From positions 1-7,131 of the forward strand of contig SYBY01000188.1 in NCBI GenBank assembly GCA_005788585.1: a DNA stretch of 7,131 nucleotides, read 5' to 3'. Positions 1-5,421 of this stretch are shown here, in pieces; within the stretch, counting starts at the first letter, position 1, and the number at the start of each line of letters is the position of its first letter. Position numbers and translations under genes: made by a program. The notes under the pieces were generated by a model. That model was not told the DNA's origin. It searched no databases and was given only the letters and a program-made list of their open reading frames with translations. This DNA comes from Actinomycetota bacterium. Lineage in GTDB: Bacteria; Actinomycetota; Thermoleophilia; Solirubrobacterales; Solirubrobacteraceae.

Positions 1-295
1 CATCCTGAAGGAAGAGGGCTACATCAAGGCCTACGAGGTCGAGGCGGCCAACGCCGACCACCCCGGCGAGGTCCTCCGTGTCTCGCTGAAGTACACGTCG
101 GATCGCCGCTCGGCGATCAACGGCCTGCGTCGCGTCTCGCGGCCCGGCAAGCGCCATTACGCCGGCGCGAAGGAGCTGCCGAAGGTCCAGGGCGGCATGG
201 GCACCGTCATCGTGTCGACGTCGAAGGGCGTCCTGACCGGCCACGCCGCGCGCCAGCAGGGCGTCGGCGGCGAAGTCGTGGCGGAGGTCTGGTAG
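1..295 (+). CDS. rpsH: 30S ribosomal protein S8 (uS8), 5' end outside window
   Basis: This is the C-terminal part of ribosomal protein S8. The reading frame is open from base 2, giving 97 residues before the TAG at 293-295; roughly the first 35 residues of a usual ~130-residue S8 lie upstream of the window. S8 binds 16S rRNA helix 21 in the central domain of the 30S subunit, and in E. coli it represses spc operon translation. The C-terminal S8 signature is clear: a GGMGTVIVSTSKGVLT segment followed by HAARQQGVGGEVVAEVW, matching the family's STSKG...A.....GGE pattern. It ends 3 bp before rplF, in the usual spc order. An rplF Shine-Dalgarno (GGAGGT, 283-288) lies inside its last codons, so the two are probably translationally coupled. 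Identity is secure; only the 5' truncation by the window edge is unusual. Confidence 0.96.
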   Translation, partial: ILKEEGYIKAYEVEAANADHPGEVLRVSLKYTSDRRSAINGLRRVSRPGKRHYAGAKELPKVQGGMGTVIVSTSKGVLTGHAARQQGVGGEVVAEVW

Positions 296-298
296 CCC

Positions 299-832
299 AT
301 GTCCCGCATCGGCCGCAAGCCCATCCCCGTGCCCGACGGCGTCACCATCACGATCGAGCCTGAGCTCGTCACCGTGAAGGGGCCGAAGGGCGAGCTGTCC
401 GAGCGCATCAACCGTGACATCACGGTCGCGCAGGACGACGGCGTCCTGACCGTCTCGCGCCCGACCGACCGCGGCGAGCACCGTGCCCTGCACGGCCTCA
501 CGCGTTCGCTCGTCGCCAACATGGTCGAGGGTGTCACCACCGGCTACGTCAAGCAGCTCGACATCCAGGGCGTCGGCTACCGCGCCGCGCTCAAGGGCAA
601 GAACCTCGAGCTCGCCCTCGGCTACAGCCACCCGGTGCCGATCGAGGCGCCGGACGGCATCGAGTTTGAAGTGCCCCAGCCGACGAAGGTCATCGTCAAG
701 GGCATCTCCAAGCAGCAGGTCGGCGAGATCGCCGCCATCATCCGCAAGCAGCGTCCGCCGGAGCCCTACCAGGGCAAGGGCATTCGCTACGAGGGCGAGT
801 ACGTCGCCAGGAAGGTGGGCAAGCGCGCATGA
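299..832 (+). CDS. rplF: 50S ribosomal protein L6 (uL6)
   Basis: L6 is a two-domain 50S protein that binds 23S rRNA near the sarcin-ricin loop and the factor-binding site. The 177-residue product matches the usual family length. It opens with [11 protein letters not shown], the standard bacterial L6 start, has a VKGPKGEL strand-turn-strand in the first domain, and ends with the signature [24 protein letters not shown] region near residues 153-177. The ATG at 299 is preceded by GGAGGT at 283-288, ten bases upstream, inside the end of rpsH. The stop overlaps the rplR start as ATGA (829-832). Position between rpsH and rplR is the canonical spc order. Nothing in the sequence departs from the family. 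Confidence 0.98.
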   Translation: MSRIGRKPIPVPDGVTITIEPELVTVKGPKGELSERINRDITVAQDDGVLTVSRPTDRGEHRALHGLTRSLVANMVEGVTTGYVKQLDIQGVGYRAALKGKNLELALGYSHPVPIEAPDGIEFEVPQPTKVIVKGISKQQVGEIAAIIRKQRPPEPYQGKGIRYEGEYVARKVGKRA

Positions 833-1182
833 GCGTCAAGACCCCCCAGGCGCGTCGCCTCAAGCGCCGCCGCCGCGTGCGCGCGAAGGTCATCGGGACC
901 GCCGCGCGCCCCCGCATCTCAGTGTTCAAGTCGAACCGGGGCATCTCCGCCCAGCTCATCGACGACGAGGCCGGCCGCACGCTGGCGTCGGTCCAGTGGA
1001 CCGAGGCCGACCTGCGCGACCTCAAGCCCGCGGAGGCCGCCGGGAAGGCCGGCGGGATCCTCGCCGAGCGCGCGAAGGCCGCCGGCATCGAGCGCGCGGT
1101 CTTCGACCGTGGCGGCTACCAGTACCACGGGCGCGTGAAGGCCTTCGCCGAAGGCGTCCGCGAGGGAGGGCTCGCCGTATGA
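829..1182 (+). CDS. rplR: 50S ribosomal protein L18 (uL18)
   Basis: L18 binds 5S rRNA and helps place it in the central protuberance of the 50S subunit. The 117-residue product is of normal length. It has the basic N-terminal tail ([27 protein letters not shown], residues ~8-34) and the family's C-terminal [24 protein letters not shown] motif. The ATG overlaps the rplF stop (ATGA), with a purine-rich GGAAGGTGG at 810-818 as a plausible ribosome binding site. The rpsE start overlaps its stop in the same way, so rplF-rplR-rpsE look translationally coupled. A longer open frame in another register covers this gene and reads into rpsE, but it encodes only low-complexity Arg/Ser sequence here and is a shadow. 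Confidence 0.97.
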   Translation: MSVKTPQARRLKRRRRVRAKVIGTAARPRISVFKSNRGISAQLIDDEAGRTLASVQWTEADLRDLKPAEAAGKAGGILAERAKAAGIERAVFDRGGYQYHGRVKAFAEGVREGGLAV

Positions 1183-1802
1183 GCATCGAGGAACACGTCG
1201 ACCGCGCGGTCAGCCCCGCGGGCTTCGACCTGCAGGAGCGGGTCGTGGAGATCAACCGCGTCGCGAAGGTCGTCAAGGGCGGCCGTCGCTTCTCGTTCAC
1301 CGCGCTGGTCGTGGTGGGCGATGAGGAGAGCGTCGTGGGCGTCGGCTACGGCAAGGCCAACGAGGTCCCGCTCGCCATCCAGAAGGGTGTCGACCAGGCC
1401 AAGAAGAACCTCTTCCGCGTGCCGAAGCACGGGTCGACGATCACGCACCAGACGCTCGGCGTCTACGGGGCCGGTCGCGTCCTGCTGAAGCCCGCCTCGC
1501 CCGGTACCGGCGTCATCGCCGGTGGCGGTGTGCGCGCGGTGCTCGAGCTCGCCGGCATTCACGACATCCTCAGCAAGTCGCTCGGTTCGCAGAACCCGAT
1601 CAACCTCGTCAAGGCGACGGTTGCCGGCCTGCAGAGCCTGCGCAAGCCCGAAGAGGTCGCGGAGCTGCGTGGCCTGTCGGTCAACCGCGTGCTGGGTCTC
1701 GCGGCGACCGAGGAGACCGCGAACGGCACCATCTCCGCCGAGGGCGACGCCCCGGCTGAGACGGAGGCTGCCGCCGAGCCGGTCGAGGAGGCCACGGCGT
1801 GA
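1179..1802 (+). CDS. rpsE: 30S ribosomal protein S5 (uS5) with acidic C-terminal tail
   Basis: S5 sits at the 30S mRNA entry side, contacts S4 and 16S rRNA, and affects decoding accuracy. The product is 207 residues. Residues ~18-80 form the N-terminal double-stranded-RNA-binding-like domain, with the [17 protein letters not shown] and [17 protein letters not shown] signatures. Residues ~85-170 form the C-terminal domain, with [20 protein letters not shown]. The loop with KVVKGG, where spectinomycin-resistance changes map in E. coli, looks wild type. The ATG at 1179 has a strong GGAGGG at 1165-1170, eight bases upstream, and overlaps the rplR stop; this start gives the expected N-terminus. 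From about residue 176 there is an Ala/Glu-rich acidic tail of roughly 30 residues with no basic residue, beyond the usual end of S5. The stop overlaps the rpmD GTG. Confidence 0.97.
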   Translation: MSIEEHVDRAVSPAGFDLQERVVEINRVAKVVKGGRRFSFTALVVVGDEESVVGVGYGKANEVPLAIQKGVDQAKKNLFRVPKHGSTITHQTLGVYGAGRVLLKPASPGTGVIAGGGVRAVLELAGIHDILSKSLGSQNPINLVKATVAGLQSLRKPEEVAELRGLSVNRVLGLAATEETANGTISAEGDAPAETEAAAEPVEEATA

Positions 1803-1981
1803 GCGCGCTGAAGGTCACCCAGGTCAAGTCCAAGAATGGCGCGAACCACGCGCAGCGCGAGTCGCTGCGCACGCTGGGGCTGCGCAAGATCGGCCAGACG
1901 GTCGAGGTCAACGACACGCCTGCGGCGCGGGGCATCCTGCACCGCGTGCGCCATCTCGTGAAGGTCGACGATGAGTCCTGA
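1799..1981 (+). CDS. rpmD: 50S ribosomal protein L30 (uL30)
   Basis: L30 is a small single-domain 50S protein found only in some bacterial lineages and present here. The product is 60 residues, the usual size, with the family pattern [11 protein letters not shown] near the N-terminus, then [34 protein letters not shown]. The start is GTG at 1799, overlapping the rpsE stop (GTGA). A strong GAGGAGG at 1785-1791 lies seven bases upstream, encoded in the acidic tail of S5. The stop lies 11 bp inside rplO. Identity and start are both well supported. Confidence 0.96.
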   Translation: MSALKVTQVKSKNGANHAQRESLRTLGLRKIGQTVEVNDTPAARGILHRVRHLVKVDDES

Positions 1982-2477
1982 GCAGAAGACTGACGAAGAG
2001 CCCCGCATCGGGCTGAACACGCTCGCGCCCGCCCCGGGCAGCCGCAAGCCGCGCAAGCGCGTCGGCCGCGGTGAGGGCTCGGGCCTGGGCAAGACGTCCG
2101 GCCGCGGCCAGAAGGGCTACGGCTCGCGCTCCGGCGCGAAGGATCGCGCCCGCTTCGAGGGTGGCCAGATGCCCATCCACATGCGGATGCGCAAGCTGCG
2201 CGGCCCGACGAAGAAGATGTCGATGCCGTTCGAGCCGTTCCGCACGCACACCCAGCCGGTGAACGTGCAGGACCTCGAAGCGCGCTTCGAGTCCGGCGCC
2301 GAGGTCACGGTCGAGGCGCTCGTCGCCGCCGGCCTGGGGACCCGCAAGGGCATCCCGATCAAGATCCTCGCCAAGGGCGAGATCACGAAGCCGCTCACCG
2401 TGCATGCGCATAAGTTCAGCGCCGGCGCGCGTGCGGCGATCGAGGGTGCCGGCGGCACCGTCGTCGTCGTCGAGTAG
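1971..2477 (+). CDS. rplO: 50S ribosomal protein L15 (uL15)
   Basis: L15 is an early-to-middle assembly protein of the 50S subunit with a long basic extended arm that threads between rRNA helices. The 168-residue product has an arm at ~20-75 rich in Gly, Arg and Lys (RKRVGRGEGSGLGKTSGRG, then a KGYGSRSG segment, then FEGGQMPIHMRMRK). The C-terminal signature is at ~130-162 (IKILAKGEITKPLTVHAHKFSAGA). About 16 residues precede the usual start of homology (LAPAPGSRK), a short Glu/Lys-rich leader. The ATG at 1971 is supported by a well-spaced GAAGG at 1960-1964 and no better start lies downstream. It overlaps rpmD by 11 bp and is the last gene before a hairpin terminator-like structure, so it probably ends the tightly coupled ribosomal block. 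Confidence 0.97.
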   Translation: MSPEQKTDEEPRIGLNTLAPAPGSRKPRKRVGRGEGSGLGKTSGRGQKGYGSRSGAKDRARFEGGQMPIHMRMRKLRGPTKKMSMPFEPFRTHTQPVNVQDLEARFESGAEVTVEALVAAGLGTRKGIPIKILAKGEITKPLTVHAHKFSAGARAAIEGAGGTVVVVE

Positions 2478-2510
2478 GAGCGGCTGCACGCACGATCTGC
2501 GTAGGTCCGG

Positions 2511-2546
2511 GGACCCCGTCGATGGACGGGGTCCTCGTGTTTGTCT
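2511..2546 (+). terminator. Hairpin with T-rich tail between rplO and secY (terminator or attenuator)
   Basis: GGACCCCGTC (2511-2520) is a perfect 10-bp inverted complement of GACGGGGTCC (2525-2534), with a GATG four-base loop. A T-rich run (TCGTGTTTGTCT, 2535-2546) follows at once. This is the form of a rho-independent terminator, although the tail is interrupted by G and C. It lies 34 bp after the rplO stop and about 70 bp before secY. Because secY is usually co-transcribed with the spc genes, partial termination that lowers secY relative to ribosomal proteins is the most likely role (inference). Confidence 0.65.
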
Positions 2547-2564
2547 CACCTGTCCCTGTCCCAC

Positions 2565-2580
2565 GGCGCCCCGCGGCGCC
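2565..2580. repeat. Short GC inverted repeat GGCGCC-N4-GGCGCC
   Basis: GGCGCC at 2565-2570 and again at 2575-2580 can pair across a CCGC loop to give a 6-bp all-GC stem. It sits between the terminator-like hairpin and the secY start. In DNA this high in GC such a repeat can arise by chance. It could equally be a second element of an attenuator, or an operator near the possible secY promoter. No function can be assigned. Confidence 0.35.
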
Positions 2581-2587
2581 ACTCGGT

Positions 2588-2593
2588 TACCCT
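2588..2593 (+). promoter_or_regulatory. Possible -10 element of a near-leaderless secY promoter
   Basis: TACCCT fits the loose TANNNT -10 pattern and ends 12 bases before the secY ATG. The implied transcript would start near 2600 with a leader of only about six bases. This fits the absence of any Shine-Dalgarno sequence before secY; the bases just upstream (CCTCCCC) are pyrimidines. No good -35 is visible: the matching position falls in the GGCGCC repeat. It is weak as a promoter call and stands mainly on context. Confidence 0.25.
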
Positions 2594-2605
2594 TCGAACC
2601 TCCCC

Positions 2606-3877
2606 ATGATCGCAACGATCCTCAGCGCCTTCACCGTGAAGGACATCCGCAAGAAGCTGCTCTTCACGGCGGCCATGCTTGCGCTCTACCGCCTCGGCGC
2701 CCACATCCCGGTCCCGGGTGTGAACACGGAGGCCGTGGAGTCGGTCCAGGAGCAGTTCGGCGGGGGCGGGGTCCTGAACTTCCTCAACACGTTCAGCGGC
2801 GGCGGCCTGAGCCGAATCGCCCTGTTCGCGCTGGGCATCATGCCCTACATCACCGCCTCGATCATCCTGCAGCTGCTGACCGTGGTGGTGCCCTCGCTGG
2901 AGAAGCTCCAGAAGGAGGGCGAGGTCGGCCAGCAGAAGATCACGCAGTACACGCGCTACCTCACCGTGGGCCTCGCCTTCGGTCAGGCGATCGGCTACGT
3001 GTTCCTGTTCCGGTCCTTCACCGCGTCGGCCGGGCAGCCGCTGATCGAGAACTTCAACGCCTTCACGGTCTTCGTGATCGTGACCTGTCTGACCGCGGGC
3101 TGTGTGCTGGTGATGTGGCTGGGTGAGCTGATCACCCAGCGCGGCATCGGCACCGGCATCTCGCTGATGATCTTCGCGTCGATCGTGTCCGGGCTGCCCC
3201 AGGGCATCCAGGCGTGGTGGACGAGCCCGGACCCGGTGTTCAAGGTGATGATGCCGTTCCTCGCGCTCGGCGTCATCGCGGCCATCGTGTTCGTGCAGGA
3301 GGGCCAGCGCCGGATCCCGATCCAGTACGCCAAGCGCGTCATCGGCAAGCGCATGACGGGCGGCGGTCAGACCTACCTGCCGCTGCGCGTGAACATGGCC
3401 GGCGTCATCCCGGTCATCTTTGCCGCGTCGATCATGGCGTTCCCGCCCACGATCGGGCAGCTCACGCAGGCTCAGTGGGGGCAGGACCTCGCGGCGTTCT
3501 TCTCGCCGAGCGGCGCTGCCTACCTCATCGGCGAAACCGTGTTCATCATCATGTTCACGTACTTCTACACCGCGGTCACGTTCAATCCCGTGGACCAAGC
3601 GGACAACCTGAAGAAGTACGGCGGCTTCATCCCGGGCGTCCGACCCGGACGGCCGACGGCCGAGTTCCTCGACCGCATCCTGGCGCGACTCACGTTCCCT
3701 GGCGCGCTGTACCTCGCCGCGGTCGCGGCGATGCCGACGCTGCTCATCAACCAGACGGCGGCCAACTTCTACTTCGGTGGTACCTCGCTGCTGATCGTCA
3801 TCGGCGTGGCACTCGACACCATGAAGCAGCTCGAGGCCCAGCTGATGATGCGCAACTACGAGGGCTTCCTGAAGTAG
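2606..3877 (+). CDS. secY: Protein translocase channel subunit SecY
   Basis: SecY is the pore of the SecYEG translocon, moving unfolded proteins across or into the cytoplasmic membrane. The 423-residue product fits the family, with ten hydrophobic segments expected. Clear marks are an N-terminus ending in KDIRKKLLF then TM1 with YRLGAHIPVPGVN (28-40), the plug/TM2 region (~52-92, FGGGG...LFALGIMPYITASIILQLL), GELITQRGIGTGIS (173-186), the cytoplasmic loop RRIPIQYAKRVIG (235-247), LPLRVNMAGVIPVIFA (258-273), FNPVDQADNLKKYGGFIPG (326-344) and the C-terminal MRNYEGFLK. An in-frame ATG at 2522 would add 28 residues, but it lies in the loop of the terminator-like hairpin and gives no SecY homology, so ATG 2606 is preferred. 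No ribosome binding site precedes it. One oddity is GIGTG, where the usual motif is GIGNG. adk follows after 102 bp. Confidence 0.97.
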   Translation: MIATILSAFTVKDIRKKLLFTAAMLALYRLGAHIPVPGVNTEAVESVQEQFGGGGVLNFLNTFSGGGLSRIALFALGIMPYITASIILQLLTVVVPSLEKLQKEGEVGQQKITQYTRYLTVGLAFGQAIGYVFLFRSFTASAGQPLIENFNAFTVFVIVTCLTAGCVLVMWLGELITQRGIGTGISLMIFASIVSGLPQGIQAWWTSPDPVFKVMMPFLALGVIAAIVFVQEGQRRIPIQYAKRVIGKRMTGGGQTYLPLRVNMAGVIPVIFAASIMAFPPTIGQLTQAQWGQDLAAFFSPSGAAYLIGETVFIIMFTYFYTAVTFNPVDQADNLKKYGGFIPGVRPGRPTAEFLDRILARLTFPGALYLAAVAAMPTLLINQTAANFYFGGTSLLIVIGVALDTMKQLEAQLMMRNYEGFLK

Positions 3878-3882
3878 CCCGG

Positions 3883-3898
3883 GTGGCGCGCGCGCCAC
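3883..3898. repeat. Perfect 16-bp palindrome downstream of secY
   Basis: GTGGCGCG followed by CGCGCCAC is a perfect palindrome, starting five bases after the secY stop. As RNA it could fold into a 6-bp stem with a CGCG loop. No T-run follows, so it is a poor intrinsic terminator. It may mark a pause, a protein binding site or mRNA 3' end processing between secY and adk, or be a chance product of high GC. Confidence 0.4.
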
Positions 3899-3920
3899 GC
3901 ACCTGCAACGCTTGGTCGTC

Positions 3921-3926
3921 TAATGT
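3921..3926 (+). promoter_or_regulatory. Possible -10 element upstream of adk
   Basis: TAATGT fits the TANNNT pattern in a locally less GC-rich spot of the secY-adk gap (around 3909-3926). A transcript from about 3933 would give a leader near 47 bases before the adk GTG. No matching -35 is clear. adk may simply be read from the upstream operon, so this is only a candidate. Confidence 0.25.
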
Positions 3927-3979
3927 CCGGCCGATTCCACCGCCAAGAGGCCGCGACCCCCGGTCGCACCCTCACCACC

Positions 3980-4654
3980 GTGTCTGAACTCAACCTCATC
4001 CTCCTCGGCCCGCCGGGTGCCGGCACGGGCACCCAGGCAGAGCGCCTGACCGAAGACTTCAACCTGCCCTACTTCGCGACGGGGAACATCCTCCGTGCCG
4101 CGGTGGAGGAGGGGACCGAGCTCGGGCGCAAGGCCAAGGAGTTCATGGACGCGGGCGAGCTCGTTCCGGACGACGTGATCATCGGCGTGATCCTCGAGCG
4201 CGTGCAGGGCGATGACGCGCGCGATGGTTTCCTGCTCGACGGCTTTCCGCGCACGATCCCGCAGGCCGAGGCGCTGGACCGGGCGCTCTCCGAGCTCGAT
4301 CGCTCACTGACGGCGGTGCTGCTCGTCGACGTGCCGGACGAAGAGGTCATCCGCCGTCTCTCCGGCCGTCGCGTGAGCGTGAAGACCGGCCGCGTCTATC
4401 ACGTCGAGTTCGATCCGCCCAAGCACGAGGACCGCTGCGACGTCGACGGCTCGCGGCTCATCCAGCGCGACGACGACAAGCCCGAGACGATCAAGAACCG
4501 TCTCGAGGTCTACCACACGACGACGGAGCCGCTCGTCGGCTACTACGACGAGCGCGATCTGCTGCGCCGCTTCGACGGCACGCGCAACCCGACTGAGGTC
4601 CACGACCACATCCGCGCGACGGTTGCCACGCTGCGCCTCGAAGACGAGCTGTGA
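3980..4654 (+). CDS. adk: Adenylate kinase, long (LID-containing) form, with altered P-loop
   Basis: Adenylate kinase interconverts ATP + AMP and two ADP in the cytoplasm. From GTG 3980 the product is 224 residues, typical of the long form; this start places the P-loop after MSELNLILL as in relatives. An in-frame ATG at 3923 would add 19 unconserved residues. Neither start has a clear ribosome binding site. The AMP-binding and catalytic features seen are LLDGFPR (85-91) with Q95, R39, R126, R130 and the QRDDD...R segment (R163, R174). The LID spans about 131-167. Two motif positions are abnormal: the P-loop is GPPGAGTGTQ (10-19), with Thr16 (ACG, 4025-4027) in place of the conserved Lys (K13 in E. 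coli), and TGNILR has Asn36 for the usual Asp. The LID tetrad is Ser133, Thr136, Cys153, Asp156. The frame is intact and overlaps map as GTGA. Family assignment is firm; whether it is fully active is uncertain. Confidence 0.94.
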   Translation: MSELNLILLGPPGAGTGTQAERLTEDFNLPYFATGNILRAAVEEGTELGRKAKEFMDAGELVPDDVIIGVILERVQGDDARDGFLLDGFPRTIPQAEALDRALSELDRSLTAVLLVDVPDEEVIRRLSGRRVSVKTGRVYHVEFDPPKHEDRCDVDGSRLIQRDDDKPETIKNRLEVYHTTTEPLVGYYDERDLLRRFDGTRNPTEVHDHIRATVATLRLEDEL

Positions 4655-5412
4655 TCGTCAAGAAGTCCCCCGAAGAGATCGACCAGATGGCTGCGGCGGG
4701 GGACATCCTCATCCGCTGCCTGAAGCTCATCGAGTCGAAGATCCGGCCGGGTGTCACCACCGAGCAGCTCGACGAGGCGGCGGAGAAGTTCATCCGCTCG
4801 CAGGGTGCGACGCCCGCCTTCAAGGGCTACCGGGGCTTCCCGGGTTCGCTGTGCACGTCGCCGAACTCCATGGTGGTCCACGGGATCCCGGGGCCGTACG
4901 AGCTCGAGCGCGGCGACGTGATCTCGGTGGACTGCGGGGTGGTGCTCGACGGCTGGGTCGCCGACGCCGCACGGACGTTCCCGGTGGGTCCGATCACACC
5001 GTTGGCGCAGAAGCTCCTCGATGTCACGAAGGACTCACTCTTCTGCGCCGTCGAACAGTGCCGTCCCGGCAACCGTCTTGGTGACGTGTCGAACGCGGTG
5101 CAGACGCGTGTCGAGGCCGATGGGCTGTCGATCGTGCGGTCGCTCGTGGGCCACGGCATCGGGCGGGAGATGCACGAGGACCCGCAGATCCCGAACTACG
5201 GCGACCCCGGCAAGGGGCCGGTCCTCGAAGCGGGGATGGTCTTCGCGATCGAGCCGATGGTGACCGCGGGCCGCCACCAGGTGCGCATGGGCGACGACCA
5301 CTGGGCCATCTACTCCCAGGACGGCTCGCTGGCCGCGCACTTCGAGTTCACCGTCGCCGTCACGGCCGATGGTCCCAGGGTGCTCACGCCCTGGCACACC
5401 CTCGAGGACTGA
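4651..5412 (+). CDS. map: Methionine aminopeptidase, type I
   Basis: MetAP removes the initiator methionine from new proteins when the second residue is small. The 253-residue product matches type I enzymes, with the pita-bread fold ligands in order: His77 (VHGIP), Asp94 (SVDCG), Asp105 (ADAARTF), His168 (GHGIGREMHEDP), Glu201 (AIEPMV) and Glu232 (AHFEF). Of these, Asp94, Asp105, His168, Glu201 and Glu232 correspond to the di-metal ligands, and His77 to the substrate-contact His79 of E. coli. There is no N-terminal SH3-binding or zinc-finger extension. The start is GTG at 4651, overlapping the adk stop (GTGA), with only weak purines upstream, so it is probably translated by coupling to adk. 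After the last metal Glu the sequence is FEFT; FEHT is the form I expect. The gene ends 9 bp from an opposite-strand gene, and infA does not follow. Confidence 0.96.
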   Translation: MIVKKSPEEIDQMAAAGDILIRCLKLIESKIRPGVTTEQLDEAAEKFIRSQGATPAFKGYRGFPGSLCTSPNSMVVHGIPGPYELERGDVISVDCGVVLDGWVADAARTFPVGPITPLAQKLLDVTKDSLFCAVEQCRPGNRLGDVSNAVQTRVEADGLSIVRSLVGHGIGREMHEDPQIPNYGDPGKGPVLEAGMVFAIEPMVTAGRHQVRMGDDHWAIYSQDGSLAAHFEFTVAVTADGPRVLTPWHTLED

Positions 5413-5421
5413 CGCCTCGGG

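Noticed and set aside
483..1178. Upstream extension giving a 439-residue S5 fusion
   Set aside because: The extra part is the other-frame reading of rplF and rplR (Arg/Ser/Ala-rich), and S5 homology begins exactly at ATG 1179 with a strong ribosome binding site.
2593..2600. TTCGAACC shared upstream of secY (2593-2600) and rpmJ (6988-6995)
   Set aside because: The 8-mer sits at different distances from the starts and on different sides of the presumed -10 elements. It resembles a tRNA T-loop string, but no tRNA fold surrounds either copy. Chance is likely.
2546..3898. - strand open frame of 450 residues antisense to secY
   Set aside because: It covers secY almost exactly, is rich in Arg, His, Asp and Glu with no hydrophobic core, and is a typical high-GC antisense shadow.
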